Positions 22,381 through 31,646 of a DNA stretch of 64,000 nucleotides are shown piece by piece (positions within the stretch are counted from its first letter, which is position 1; every line of letters begins with the position of its first letter). The notes below the pieces were generated by a model. That model ran no database searches. It was given only the letters and a program-made list of their open reading frames with translations, and was not told the DNA's origin. A program made the position numbers and the translations under genes. Origin of the DNA: Pseudoxanthomonas sp. CF385 (GTDB lineage Bacteria; Pseudomonadota; Gammaproteobacteria; Xanthomonadales; Xanthomonadaceae); assembly GCF_900104255.1 (NCBI RefSeq), contig NZ_FNKZ01000002.1:310001-374000 (forward strand). The letters run 5' to 3'.

Positions 22381-23703
22381 TCAGAGCAGCCACACCTCGA
22401 CCCGCTCGTTGCGGTCGCGCTGTCCGCCACCCGCCAATGGGCGCACGTCGCCCAGGCCGACGGAGCGCGTCACGGGAATGCCGTTGCGGGTCAGGTAACC
22501 GGCCACCATGTCCGCGCGCTCGTTGCTGAGCATGGTCGGCAACAGCCGGTTGCCCGGGTCGTGGTCCGCGAACGCGACGACCACCAGCGAACGCCCTTGG
22601 TTCTCGGGCAGGCGCATGAAGGCCACGAGGCGCTCCATGTCCAATGCGCTGCGGCTCTCGAACAGGGTACTGAGCGAGGCCATGTTGAAACGCATGCCGA
22701 CCGGCAGCCGGGTGGCGCCTGCGACGGCTTCCCGGTAGGCCTGCACACCCGGCAGCCGCCCCGGCTGGATCGCTGTGCGCAGCATCACTGACTGCAGGCC
22801 CACGGCCTCGACGGCGCGCTGTCCATCGCGACCCACCGCGTACAGCGCCAGACTGCGACCCAGCGCCGACATCAACGGCGCGCCATACAGGCGATACCGG
22901 CGCACCAGCGGGTAATCCTCGCTGGCCACGTTCAGGCGCGTGGGCAGCACCGCGGCACCGCCGTCGGACACGGCCAGCGTGCGGGTGCCGGGAGGGATGC
23001 GGGTCGTCAGTTCGACGATGGCCAACGCATGGCGGTCTTCCGCAGCCGCACGGGCGGCCTGGCGCAGGCGCGCGTGCTCGAAGGCGCCACTCGTGGCGCC
23101 ACCCTGCATCACGCGCTGCTGGAGGAACTCGCGGCTGCCCCCCGCTTCCGGTCCGGCATGTACGTGGATGAGTGCATCCTCACCGCCGAGCTGCGACCAC
23201 GAACGGATGCGTCCGGCGGCGATATCGCGCAACTGCGCGACGCTGATCTTGCGCACCGGGTTGCGGTCGTTGACCACGATGGCCAGGCCGTCCAGGGCGA
23301 CGGTGAATTCCTGCTCCGGCGACCCCAGGTCGCCCAGCTGCCAGCCCGCATCGCGCTCGCTGGCGGTGGGTGCGCGCGCCATCATCGCGAGCTCCGCATT
23401 CCCATCCACCAAGGCCTGGAAGCCGTTGGCCGATCCGCGGCGATCGATCTCCACGACCAAGGACTCGCCATCGCGAACCGCCGTGATTTCCATGCGGTCG
23501 GGGCGCGGCGTGCGCCGCTCGATCCCCGTATAGCCGATGGAGCGAAGCCATGCGTCGACGATGCGCGGCATCACCTCGGCACCGATGGTGTTGGATCCAT
23601 GGATCCGGAGACGCTCGGCCTCCGTATCCTGCGCGGCTACAGGCACGCTGGCACAGCACAGCATCGCGGCCAAGACGGCCGCGTTGAGCAGACGATGAAG
23701 CAT
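22381..23703 (-). CDS. PstS-like substrate-binding domain fused to an OmpA domain
   Basis: 440 residues from ATG 23703 (GGGGGAT upstream). Signal peptide about 1-24; residues about 30-310 resemble phosphate-type periplasmic binding proteins (RIHGSNTIGAEVMPRIV; GGSREFLQQRVM; SEDYPLVRRYRLYG). Residues about 330-440 form an OmpA-like peptidoglycan-binding domain (MLSNERADMVAGYL; NERVEVWLL). This suggests a binding protein anchored to the cell wall; the ligand is unknown. Converges with the hydratase gene, 7 bp apart. Confidence 0.85.
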   Translation of the reverse strand: MLHRLLNAAVLAAMLCCASVPVAAQDTEAERLRIHGSNTIGAEVMPRIVDAWLRSIGYTGIERRTPRPDRMEITAVRDGESLVVEIDRRGSANGFQALVDGNAELAMMARAPTASERDAGWQLGDLGSPEQEFTVALDGLAIVVNDRNPVRKISVAQLRDIAAGRIRSWSQLGGEDALIHVHAGPEAGGSREFLQQRVMQGGATSGAFEHARLRQAARAAAEDRHALAIVELTTRIPPGTRTLAVSDGGAAVLPTRLNVASEDYPLVRRYRLYGAPLMSALGRSLALYAVGRDGQRAVEAVGLQSVMLRTAIQPGRLPGVQAYREAVAGATRLPVGMRFNMASLSTLFESRSALDMERLVAFMRLPENQGRSLVVVAFADHDPGNRLLPTMLSNERADMVAGYLTRNGIPVTRSVGLGDVRPLAGGGQRDRNERVEVWLL

Positions 23704-23776
23704 GGACGATCCCCCTGACGAAACCGCGGGAGCGTGCCGTGCGTCGATGACAGGGCCATGACGGCCCCGCGAAGGT

Positions 23777-24631
23777 TCAGTCGCCGCGGGCGACCGGGCG
23801 CGCAGGATTGCTGATCCAGCCGCTCCACGAACCGGGATAGAGGCGCGCGCCGTGCAAACCGGCATGTTCGAAGGCGAGCAACAGATGGCAGGCCGTCACT
23901 CCGGATCCGCACATGAGCACGGCGTCCGCCGGAGCGCGATGGCCGAGCAGCAGCGACAATTCGGCGCGCAGTTCGTCGGCCGGCTTGAAGCGGCCGTCGC
24001 GCAGGTTCTGCGAGAACGGACGGTTGAGCGCGCCGGGCACGTGGCCCGCGACAGGATCGATAGGTTCGATCTCGCCCCGGAAGCGCTCGGCTGCGCGCGC
24101 ATCGATGAGCCAACCACCGGTGTCCAGACGCGCCACGATGTCTTCCGCATCGACAAGCTGGCTTGCGTCGAATCGCGAGGGGTACGCGCCGCCTGACGCG
24201 GGCGCCGGAGCCTCGGCAGTCTCCCTTCCACCTGCAGCGCGCCAGGCCGCCACACCGCCATCGAGCACGGCAACGCGGGCGTGACCCAACAGCTTGAGCA
24301 GCCACCACAGGCGCGCGGCCGCCATGCTGCCGTCGCCGGCGTCGTAGACCACGACCTGATGCGAGGGCCCGATGCCCCATTCGCCGAGCTTGCGCGCAAA
24401 CGCGTCGCTGTCAGGCAGCGGATGGCGGCCAGCGCCGACCTTCGAAAGATCCGACAGGTCCTGATTGAGGTCCGCATAGACGGCACCCGGCAAGTGCGAT
24501 TCGGCGTAGGCCTGGCGACCCGCATCGGGCGCCGCATTGAGCATCACGAAACGCGCATCCACCAGCCGCAGATCCGGATCATCGAGGGCGGCGGACAACG
24601 TCGGTGCATCGACCAAGGTCGTCCAGTTCAT
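23777..24631 (-). CDS. sseA: 3-mercaptopyruvate/thiosulfate sulfurtransferase
   Basis: Two rhodanese domains in 284 residues. The C-terminal active-site loop is CGSGVTA (about 240-246), the CG[ST]GVTA form of SseA-type 3-mercaptopyruvate sulfurtransferases; the N-terminal rhodanese domain lacks the catalytic Cys, as expected (DAGDGSMAA). Transfers sulfane sulfur to thiol acceptors. Overlaps the upstream NUDIX gene by 4 nt (ATGA). Confidence 0.92.
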   Translation of the reverse strand: MNWTTLVDAPTLSAALDDPDLRLVDARFVMLNAAPDAGRQAYAESHLPGAVYADLNQDLSDLSKVGAGRHPLPDSDAFARKLGEWGIGPSHQVVVYDAGDGSMAAARLWWLLKLLGHARVAVLDGGVAAWRAAGGRETAEAPAPASGGAYPSRFDASQLVDAEDIVARLDTGGWLIDARAAERFRGEIEPIDPVAGHVPGALNRPFSQNLRDGRFKPADELRAELSLLLGHRAPADAVLMCGSGVTACHLLLAFEHAGLHGARLYPGSWSGWISNPARPVARGD

Positions 24632-25431
24632 GCAAGCTGCTCCAGGCGTTGCCGCAGATTGGACAGGATGGCGGCCGTTGCGCCCCAGATCCGCTGCCCC
24701 GGCCAGGCGTACTCGAGCACCGCACGACGGCGGCCGCGATAGTCGACTTCGACGCGGCGCAGGTTGTCCGGTGCCAGCAGGTACTCCAGCGGCACCTCGA
24801 ACACATCGGCGACCTCGCCGGGTTCCGGCATGGGCACGAACGCGGGATCGATCACCGCGACCACCGGCACGACGCGGAAACCGCTGATGGTAGTGAACGG
24901 GTCGAGGAAGCCGAGCGGCACGGCCTGCGAGGCCTGCAGGGCGATCTCCTCGCGGCTCTCGCGCAGTGCGGCCGCCACGACATCCGCGTCGGTGGGCTCG
25001 ATGCGCCCGCCGGGGAAACTGACCTGGCCGGCATGATGACGCAGACCGTCCGTCCGCCGCGTCAGCAGCACCTGCGTGCCGCTCTCGCGCGGGACGAGGC
25101 CGGCGAGCACCGCGGCCTCGGCCAGCGGGCCCGGCGGCAGCAGGTCGATGAGTTCTTCGTGGTTCCAGCCGGGCGTACGCGGCGCCGCACCCAGGGGGTG
25201 CAGGGCGCGCTGCAGGACGGCCGCCTCGCGCAGCTGCTCGACGAACGGCATGCGTACGCGTTCGCGCGCGGGCAGTACGGACTCCATCAGGCGCAGGCGT
25301 TCGTCATCGTTCATCTGCGACCAGCGTGCGATCTCCGAGGTGGTGCGCAGGCAGCCCCGGCAGAGGCCGTCGTCGTCCAGCGTACAGACGCCGGTGCAGG
25401 GGCTGAGCACGGCGCGGAAAGCGGTATTCAT
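24628..25431 (-). CDS. DUF1289 domain fused to a NUDIX CoA-pyrophosphatase-like domain
   Basis: 267 residues from ATG 25431. Residues about 8-55 are a DUF1289 cysteine motif (SPCTGVCTLDDDGLCRGCLR). Residues about 85-250 are a NUDIX hydrolase of the NudL/CoA-diphosphatase type: GQVSFPGGRIEPTD, then ALRESREEIAL completes the G-x5-E-x7-RE-x2-EE box. Probably hydrolyses CoA or related nucleotide diphosphates; the DUF1289 part may bind iron or zinc. The two domains are usually separate genes. Overlaps sseA by 4 nt. Confidence 0.88.
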   Translation of the reverse strand: MNTAFRAVLSPCTGVCTLDDDGLCRGCLRTTSEIARWSQMNDDERLRLMESVLPARERVRMPFVEQLREAAVLQRALHPLGAAPRTPGWNHEELIDLLPPGPLAEAAVLAGLVPRESGTQVLLTRRTDGLRHHAGQVSFPGGRIEPTDADVVAAALRESREEIALQASQAVPLGFLDPFTTISGFRVVPVVAVIDPAFVPMPEPGEVADVFEVPLEYLLAPDNLRRVEVDYRGRRRAVLEYAWPGQRIWGATAAILSNLRQRLEQLA

Positions 25432-25532
25432 GTCATCGGACACCTGCGGAGGGTAGCGCGAAAACGCGCCCTGCCGCGCAAAGCACTGCGCCGGCACGAG
25501 GCCGGCGCAGGGATGGAACGATCAGGCGGGAA

Positions 25533-26234
25533 TTACTTGGCGCTGACCAGCTTGATCTCGAACACCACCGCCACGTTCGGCGGGAAGCCCGTGCGCGGGT
25601 CGGCGCCATAGGCCTTGTCCGGCGGCAGCGCGACTTCCCACTTCGAACCGACCGGCATCTGCAGCAGCACTTCGCGCATGGCCGGCATCTCGATGGCGCT
25701 GACCTTCACGTCCTTCATCTGCTGCGCCGGACGCGCTTCGGTCGGACGCTGGCCGAACGGGTAGGCACCCGCGACCTGCAGTTCCACCGTGCTGGCCTGG
25801 GTGGGCTTCGCGCCGGTGCCGTTCTCGAGCACCTTGTACGCGACGCCGCCCGGCAGCGTCTTGACGCCCGCCTGGCCCTTGAAGCTGGCGATGAACTGGT
25901 CGCTCTTGGTCTTGTTCTCGGCCGCGACCTTGTCGTACTCGGCCTTGGCCTGCTGCGCGCGGCCCTGCTCACGCTTCTGGAAGGCTTCCAGGGCGGGCTT
26001 CAGCTGCTCGCTGGTCAGCGCTGGCTTCTGCTTGGCGAACGCATCCTGCAGGCCCTTGACCACGGAATTGATATCGAGCTGCTCGCCACGGGCGGTCAAC
26101 TCGGCCAGATTGTTGCCATAGTCGTAGCCGAAGTAATAGCTCAACTTGCCCTTCTCGGACGAGACGTCCTGGGCCAGGGCGCTGCCGGCCATGGCGAATG
26201 CCGCAACAGCGACCACTAACGAACGCAACTTCAT
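25533..26234 (-). CDS. FKBP-type peptidyl-prolyl isomerase (FkpA/Mip-like)
   Basis: 233 residues from ATG 26234. Signal peptide about 1-21 (MKLRSLVVAVAAFAMAGSALA). N-terminal dimerisation helices (30-120) with the FkpA-type KLSYYFGYDYGNNLAEL, then an FKBP domain at about 130-233 with MREVLLQMPVGSKWEVALP and GFPPNVAVVFEIKLVS. A periplasmic folding helper or chaperone; the FKBP core lacks some of the usual aromatic pocket (no clear Y..GW..G), so isomerase activity may be low. Confidence 0.88.
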   Translation of the reverse strand: MKLRSLVVAVAAFAMAGSALAQDVSSEKGKLSYYFGYDYGNNLAELTARGEQLDINSVVKGLQDAFAKQKPALTSEQLKPALEAFQKREQGRAQQAKAEYDKVAAENKTKSDQFIASFKGQAGVKTLPGGVAYKVLENGTGAKPTQASTVELQVAGAYPFGQRPTEARPAQQMKDVKVSAIEMPAMREVLLQMPVGSKWEVALPPDKAYGADPRTGFPPNVAVVFEIKLVSAK

Positions 26235-26391
26235 CAAAACTCTCTCCGGGATGGGCGGCATACCGCCTGGAATGGACGCGCTAGGATAGCGGCCGGGGCG
26301 CTTAACCGCCACTGACAGCAGGCTGCTCTGACCGGCGCTCCGGGACGGAGTTCCCTCTTTACCGAAATTTTACAAAACGCCTGAAAATCCC

Positions 26392-27174
26392 ATGTCTGAA
26401 AGCCTTGTCCTCGTTCATGATGCCGATGGCATCCGTCGTCTCACCGTCCATCGTCCGGACAAGCTGAACGCCCTGAATGCCGCCACGCTGGACGCGCTGC
26501 AGGTCGCCTTCACGGCCGCAGCCGAAGACGCCTCCGTGCGCGTGGTCGTCCTGACCGGCGCGGGTCCGAAAGCTTTCGTGGCCGGGGCGGACATTGCCGA
26601 AATGGCGGGCCTGCGGGCCACCGACGGCCGCGATTTTTCGCTGCGCGGTCAGCGGCTGATGCGCACCATCGAGACCCTGCCCAAGCCGGTCGTCGCGATG
26701 GTCAACGGGTTCGCCCTCGGCGGCGGGCTGGAACTCGCGATGGCCTGCCACCTGCGCATCGCCGCCGACACCGCCAAGGTCGGGCAGCCGGAGATCAACC
26801 TGGGCCTGATTCCCGGCTTCGGCGGCAGCCAGCGCCTGCTGCGGCTGGCCGGGCGTGCCGCCACGCTGGAACTGTGCCTGCTGGGTGCTCCGATCACGGC
26901 GGAGCGGGCGCTGCAGTTGGGTATCGTCAACCGCGTGGTGCCGGCGGCCGAACTCGAAGAAGAAGCCATGAAGGTGGCGGCGCAGCTCGCGGCCTCGGCA
27001 CCGCTCGCCCTGCGCGCGACGCTCGATGTCGTCAACATCGGTGGCGAGTGCGGCATCGAGGAAGGGCTGCAGTACGAAACCGCGCAGTTCGGCCTGATGT
27101 TCTCGACCGACGACATGCGCGAGGGCACCCGTGCCTTCACCGAACGCCGCAAGCCGGCCTTCACCGGCCGCTGA
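26392..27174 (+). CDS. Enoyl-CoA hydratase
   Basis: 260-residue crotonase with LNALNAATLDAL, KAFVAGADIAEM (about 63-74) and GFALGGGLELAMAC (about 105-118) segments; the catalytic Glu pair is present (GLELAM and GQPEINLGLIPGFGG). This is the classic hydratase arrangement, unlike the paralogue at 21597-22373. Role: hydration of 2-enoyl-CoA in fatty-acid or amino-acid breakdown. Three nt upstream of the next gene, so probably co-transcribed with it and nth. Confidence 0.92.
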   Translation: MSESLVLVHDADGIRRLTVHRPDKLNALNAATLDALQVAFTAAAEDASVRVVVLTGAGPKAFVAGADIAEMAGLRATDGRDFSLRGQRLMRTIETLPKPVVAMVNGFALGGGLELAMACHLRIAADTAKVGQPEINLGLIPGFGGSQRLLRLAGRAATLELCLLGAPITAERALQLGIVNRVVPAAELEEEAMKVAAQLAASAPLALRATLDVVNIGGECGIEEGLQYETAQFGLMFSTDDMREGTRAFTERRKPAFTGR

Positions 27175-27177
27175 GTC

Positions 27178-27540
27178 GTGTCAGCGCCCTGCCCCGGCTG
27201 CGAACAGGCGCGACGCCTGTCTGCCCTGCTGGCGGACGATGACGTGGACGCCGCGCTGGACGCGGGACTGATGGCCTGGACGCCCTGTCCGGACCACGCT
27301 GCCGCACAGGCCGGCCCGATCGTGGATGCGCAGTCCCGCCTGCGCACGGCGTGGGCGGCGCGCGAGCGCTATCGCCAGCGCACGATGCGACTGGCGCGGC
27401 GTGCAGCCGAACGCGAAGCGCGACGCATCGCGGCGCAGCCCCGCGGGCCGTCAGCGCCCGTCAGGCCCGCCTTGCCGGCCGCCGCCGCCGCCATCCTGGA
27501 ACGCGCGCGCGCCAAGGCCGCGGAGCGCACGAAACCATGA
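27178..27540 (+). CDS. Small CxxC...CxxH protein of unknown function
   Basis: 120 residues from GTG 27178, 3 nt after the hydratase stop and overlapping nth by 4 nt (ATGA), so clearly inside the operon. N-terminal half has CPGC (residues 5-8) and CPDH (37-40), which could bind one zinc ion; the C-terminal half is a long Arg/Ala-rich helix (RERYRQRTMRLARRAAER, about 61-78), basic enough to contact nucleic acid. I do not recognise the family. Coupling to a base-excision repair enzyme is suggestive, nothing more. Confidence 0.75.
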   Translation: MSAPCPGCEQARRLSALLADDDVDAALDAGLMAWTPCPDHAAAQAGPIVDAQSRLRTAWAARERYRQRTMRLARRAAEREARRIAAQPRGPSAPVRPALPAAAAAILERARAKAAERTKP

Positions 27541-28199
27541 GTGCGCCGCGGCGGAGCCCGACCCTCAAGCGCGATGAAGTGGTGGAACTGTTCTCGCGGC
27601 TGCGCGAACTCAATCCGCGCCCGACGACGGAACTGGAGTACACCACGCCGTTCGAGCTGCTGGTCGCAGTGACGCTCTCCGCGCAGGCGACCGACGTGGG
27701 CGTGAACAAGGCGACACGACGACTCTTTCCCGTCGCCAACACGCCGACGGCGATCCTGGCCCTCGGCGAGGACGGATTGAAGAAGTACATCGCCACCATC
27801 GGCCTGTTCAACGCGAAGGCGAAGAACGTCATCGCCACCTGCCGCATCCTGGTCGATCAGTACGGCGGCGAAGTGCCGCGCTCGCGCGAAGCGCTGGAGA
27901 GCCTGCCCGGCGTGGGCCGCAAGACGGCGAACGTGGTGCTCAACACGGCCTTCGGCGAGCCGACCATCGCGGTGGACACGCATATCTTCCGCGTCGCCAA
28001 CCGCACCGGCCTGGCCCCGGGCAAGGACGTGCGTGCGGTGGAGGACAAGCTGCTGAAGGTGGTGCCGGCGGATTTCATGCAGGATGCGCACCATTGGTTG
28101 ATCCTGCATGGGCGCTATGTGTGCAAGGCACGTAAGCCGGACTGCCCGCAGTGCGTGATCCGCGATCTCTGCCGCTTCAAGGACAAGACGGCGGCCTGA
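27537..28199 (+). CDS. nth: Endonuclease III
   Basis: DNA glycosylase/AP lyase for oxidised pyrimidines. 220 residues. Helix-hairpin-helix LPGVGRKTANVVL (about 122-134) with catalytic Lys, the catalytic Asp in VDTHIFRV, and the C-terminal [4Fe-4S] ligands C-x6-C-x2-C-x5-C (CKARKPDCPQCVIRDLC). Length and motifs are typical. Confidence 0.97.
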   Translation: MSAPRRSPTLKRDEVVELFSRLRELNPRPTTELEYTTPFELLVAVTLSAQATDVGVNKATRRLFPVANTPTAILALGEDGLKKYIATIGLFNAKAKNVIATCRILVDQYGGEVPRSREALESLPGVGRKTANVVLNTAFGEPTIAVDTHIFRVANRTGLAPGKDVRAVEDKLLKVVPADFMQDAHHWLILHGRYVCKARKPDCPQCVIRDLCRFKDKTAA

Positions 28200-28223
28200 C
28201 ACGGCCGCCGTCCGTCGCGGACC

Positions 28224-29834
28224 CTACTTTTCGTCCCGCTCAAGGAAAGGCTTTCGCGGCAGCCGTTCTTCGCGCATCGCCGCGTGGTAGGCGAACGAGG
28301 CGATGATCGCCGCCGCCTGCTTCAGGTCTTCCGGCACCACGTGGTCGTACGTGTCCAGGTGGGTGTGGTGGACATGGGTGAAGTAGTCGGCCGGATCCTG
28401 CACGAACTGGAAGCCCGGCAAGCCGACGCGGTCGAACGAGATGTGGTCCGTGCTGCCGGTGTTGCGGGTGGTCACGATGGTCGCGCCGATGTCGGCGAAC
28501 GGCTCCAGCCAGGCCTTGAAGATCGGCACCGCGGCGTGGTTTTCCTGCGCATAGATGCCGCGGATGCGCCCGGTGCCGTTGTCGAAGTTGAAGTACGTCG
28601 AGAAACGGTCGTAACCGCGCTGGCGCTGCAGCGGGCCCGTGCCGCGCTGGTACGCGCGGGGCAGCGCCTTCTGTTCCGGGTCTGTCGGCGCCGGATAGTC
28701 GGCCAGGTAGCGGGCCACGTAACCCGCAGAACCATGCAGCCCCTGTTCCTCGCCGCCCCACAGGGCGAGCCGGATCGTACGACGCGGCTTCACGCCGATC
28801 GCCTTGAGGATGCGCATGGCCTCCATCATCACCACCACGCCGGCGCCGTTGTCGCTGGCGCCGGTGCCGGTGTGCCACGAGTCCAGGTGCGCGCCGATCA
28901 TCACCACCTCGCCCGCTTTGCCGCCCGTGCCCGGGATCTCGGCGAAGGTGTTGCTGGCCGGCAGGTCCTGTTCGCTGGTGAAACGGGAGTCGACGTCGAT
29001 GCGCAGGCGCACCGGCTGCTTGCCCTGCACCGCGCGCACCAGTGGGTTGTAGTGCTCGGTGGGCAGCACCAGCTCGGTGACGCCGACCGGTTCGTCCGCC
29101 TTGCGTGCGCCGCCGCCGGTGGCGCGGATGATGCCGTTGTCCCAGGAGCTCAACGACAGCGTCGCCAGCACACCCTCTTCCGCCAGGAAGGTATTCAGTG
29201 CCTTGGTCAACGCCTGGCGCTTGCGGTATTCCTCCAGCCGCTTTTCCTGCGCATCCGGCTCGGCGTCCGCGGCGACGGGAAACGTCTGGAGTTCGCCCAG
29301 CTCGGTCTCGTCGTAGCGGCGGAAGTCGGCTTTTTCGGCCGGCTTGTACGCCCGCGCGTCGTCCAGCAGGACGATCTTGCCGCGCAGCTTGCCGCGCTGC
29401 TTGTCGATGTCCGTCAGGGTCTTGAACGACGCCAGCACCACCTCGCCTTCCACCGGGCCATCGGTGCCGCGCGTCCAGGCCTTCGGCAGCGCATGGACGG
29501 GCACCTGGCGAGGCGACAGCATCTCGATCCGCGCGGAACTGAACTCCCAGCCACGGCCGAACGCGGGATCGAACACTTCATCGTGCACGCCGACGAGGCC
29601 CCAGCCGGAGAGCTTGCCGCGCGCCCATGCGCTGGCGCGGGTGTAGTTGGGCGACGCGGTCAGGCGCGGCCCCACGGTTTCGGTCAATTCCTTCAGGTTG
29701 GCCGCGGCCTGCGAGCGGTTGAACGCCTCGTGCCGGATCTTCGCGACCACATCCAGGTCCACAGGCTCTGCCGCCTGCACGCCGCCCGCCATCACGCACA
29801 TCGCCATGCTGGCGACGACCATCAGCCGCTTCAT
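28224..29834 (-). CDS. Secreted M28-family zinc aminopeptidase
   Basis: 536 residues from ATG 29834 with GGGGG-type Shine-Dalgarno. Signal peptide about 1-22. PA-domain insert in the middle; the di-zinc peptidase core has GAHLDSWHTGTGASDNGAG (His and Asp ligands), WGGEEQGLHGS (Glu pair), FNFDNGTG (Asp) and a C-terminal HHTHLDTYDHV (His). Periplasmic or secreted aminopeptidase/carboxypeptidase of the PSMA/Q-type group, probably for peptide scavenging. No operon partner. Confidence 0.93.
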   Translation of the reverse strand: MKRLMVVASMAMCVMAGGVQAAEPVDLDVVAKIRHEAFNRSQAAANLKELTETVGPRLTASPNYTRASAWARGKLSGWGLVGVHDEVFDPAFGRGWEFSSARIEMLSPRQVPVHALPKAWTRGTDGPVEGEVVLASFKTLTDIDKQRGKLRGKIVLLDDARAYKPAEKADFRRYDETELGELQTFPVAADAEPDAQEKRLEEYRKRQALTKALNTFLAEEGVLATLSLSSWDNGIIRATGGGARKADEPVGVTELVLPTEHYNPLVRAVQGKQPVRLRIDVDSRFTSEQDLPASNTFAEIPGTGGKAGEVVMIGAHLDSWHTGTGASDNGAGVVVMMEAMRILKAIGVKPRRTIRLALWGGEEQGLHGSAGYVARYLADYPAPTDPEQKALPRAYQRGTGPLQRQRGYDRFSTYFNFDNGTGRIRGIYAQENHAAVPIFKAWLEPFADIGATIVTTRNTGSTDHISFDRVGLPGFQFVQDPADYFTHVHHTHLDTYDHVVPEDLKQAAAIIASFAYHAAMREERLPRKPFLERDEK

Positions 29835-29950
29835 CCAACCCCCTGATTGATAAGGATCCCCATCCCTGTGGTCCTGGGCGTACACCCGGGACCGCCCCGC
29901 AGTGTCCCCGCTGGGCCGGATCGGGACCCCTGCCAATGGTCATGGTCGGG

Positions 29951-29994
29951 GGCCGGAAACACGAAGGCCCGGGATGCGATCCCGGGTCTTCGTG
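29951..29994 (-). terminator. Terminator of the OprP-type porin gene
   Basis: 16-bp inverted repeat CACGAAGACCCGGGAT / ATCCCGGGCCTTCGTG with a 3-nt loop (29960-29994), followed on the minus strand by TTTCCGG. It begins 32 nt past the porin stop; the T-run is short. Confidence 0.72.
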
Positions 29995-30025
29995 CAGCAG
30001 GAGCGGCGCAGGCGCGCCGCGCGGC

Positions 30026-31324
30026 TTACCAGGCGAACTGCGTGCGCAGCGCGTACTGGGCGGTCTCGTCGCCGGTGACTTCGTTGTCGCCCTGCGTGAA
30101 GTTGAACATGAAGCGCAGGTTCGGGTTGACGTAGTAGTTCACGCCGAGGATCCAGCTGGTGACTTCGCGGTTCAGCGTTTCGTTCTCGACATAGTCGTAG
30201 CGGCCGGTCAGTTCCCACAGGCCCTTGTCGGCGACCTTCGGCGAACCGAACACGCCGGTGGCGCCCTTGTACGGCTTGTGGCCGCCATTGAGCATGAAGC
30301 TGCCCTGCGCGTAGTACGTTTTCACGTCCTGGTCGCGGCCCAGCGGCTGGCCGTAGGTGGCATCGGCGTACTCGGCCTGGAAGAAGGCCGGACCGAACGA
30401 ACCGGCGGCTTCCACGGCCATCACGTCCACGGTGTTGCGGCTGGCGCCGGTGGTGGTGGCGATGACCTGCGACGGACCGCGACGGCCGGCGTAGTTGGAC
30501 GTGGCGACCAGGTCGGCCGAGCCCAGGTTGTTGTCTTCGAAGCTGTACCAGGCACCGAAGTGCAGCGTGCTGTTGTCGGTGTTGATCGGCGCGAACGTCA
30601 CGCGGCCGGCAGCGCCGACGCCCTCGTTACGCGTGCCGGCGGCACCACGCAGGTTGAACACGCTCAGGCCGGCGGTGTAGTTCTCGCCGGCGCGCAGGTA
30701 GCCCACGCCCTGCTGGAACTGGCGGCCGTTGAACAGGCCGGTCGCGGAGGCGAAGGGACGCTCCATGGTCAGCAGCTCGTTGGAGCTGGTCAGCTCTTCC
30801 ATCGCGCGATACGGCTTGAAGTGACCGATGGTGAACTTGCCGCCCAGCGCCGACTTGGCGATGTACACGTCGCGGAAGCCGTCCAGGCCGCCGCCGGCGC
30901 CGAAGTCGTTCTCCATCTTGTATTCCCAGCCGTAGGCCTTGCCCTGCAGGGTCAGGCGCGCGCGGCGGAACTCGGTGGTGCCGGTGGTGCTGGCCAGGTC
31001 GCGGTCGAACGCGTAGGTGTCGAACTGGATACGGCCACCGACGCTGGCTTCGAACTTGCCGTCGGCCGAGGTGATCTTCAGGCCGCCCTTGGTGTCGACC
31101 TTCGGCGAACCGGTGTTGAGCTTGTCCAGCTGCGAAGCGGTGTCGATGTTGACGTCGGACTGCGCGTCGCTGCGCTCTTCCAGCTCGGCCACCTTGGCCG
31201 ACAGCGCTTCCAGCTGCGCCTTCAGTTCGGCGATCGTCTGATCGCGGGAATCGGCGGCGGACGCCGAGAAGCTGGTGCTGCCCATGGCGACGGCGAGCGC
31301 GGCGGCCAGGAGGGAATAACGCAT
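30026..31324 (-). CDS. Phosphate-selective porin (OprO/OprP family)
   Basis: 432 residues. Signal peptide about 1-24, periplasmic coiled coil 27-60 (QTIAELKAQLEALSAKVAEL), then an anti-parallel beta-barrel ending in the outer-membrane signature (QYALRTQFAW, terminal Trp). OprO/OprP features include the FRRARLTLQGKAYGWEYKM segment (about 121-139). Outer-membrane channel for phosphate or polyphosphate. Divergent from pstS1 with a Pho-box-like array in the shared 423-bp gap, so phosphate-starvation control is likely. Confidence 0.9.
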   Translation of the reverse strand: MRYSLLAAALAVAMGSTSFSASAADSRDQTIAELKAQLEALSAKVAELEERSDAQSDVNIDTASQLDKLNTGSPKVDTKGGLKITSADGKFEASVGGRIQFDTYAFDRDLASTTGTTEFRRARLTLQGKAYGWEYKMENDFGAGGGLDGFRDVYIAKSALGGKFTIGHFKPYRAMEELTSSNELLTMERPFASATGLFNGRQFQQGVGYLRAGENYTAGLSVFNLRGAAGTRNEGVGAAGRVTFAPINTDNSTLHFGAWYSFEDNNLGSADLVATSNYAGRRGPSQVIATTTGASRNTVDVMAVEAAGSFGPAFFQAEYADATYGQPLGRDQDVKTYYAQGSFMLNGGHKPYKGATGVFGSPKVADKGLWELTGRYDYVENETLNREVTSWILGVNYYVNPNLRFMFNFTQGDNEVTGDETAQYALRTQFAW

Positions 31325-31459
31325 GGTGACTCTCCGAGTGGAAGTAGAAGTAAGAGCGCAGGCTTCGTGGGCACCTGCCTCATTCCGAGATCACCTTCGG
31401 AATTCATTAAGCGCCCGTCAAAGATGCGCTAAAGGATGGGAGTGAAATCTTGCAGTCAC

Positions 31460-31488
31460 ATGTGCGTTTCGTGACCGGAATATGACAA
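31460..31488 (-). promoter_or_regulatory. Pho-box-like array upstream of the porin gene
   Basis: Read on the minus strand: TTGTCAT-ATTC-CGGTCAC-GAAA-CGCACAT, three 7-bp units at an 11-bp period, the spacing of PhoB direct repeats (consensus CTGTCAT with 4-bp spacers). First unit matches 6/7, second 5/7. Lies 136-164 bp upstream of the porin start. Confidence 0.72.
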
Positions 31489-31646
31489 GCGCGCATCACC
31501 GCCTGCCTCCCGCGGGCCTCCGTGGTGTGCGGCGCTATAGATAGGTATGCGCGCGCCGCCGAATCGCCCTCGTCGCTCGCATGCCGGATGGATGCCGCTC
31601 CCGGGCGGGCGCCCGCGCGGCACGCGCCGCATCGCCCGTCACGGGA

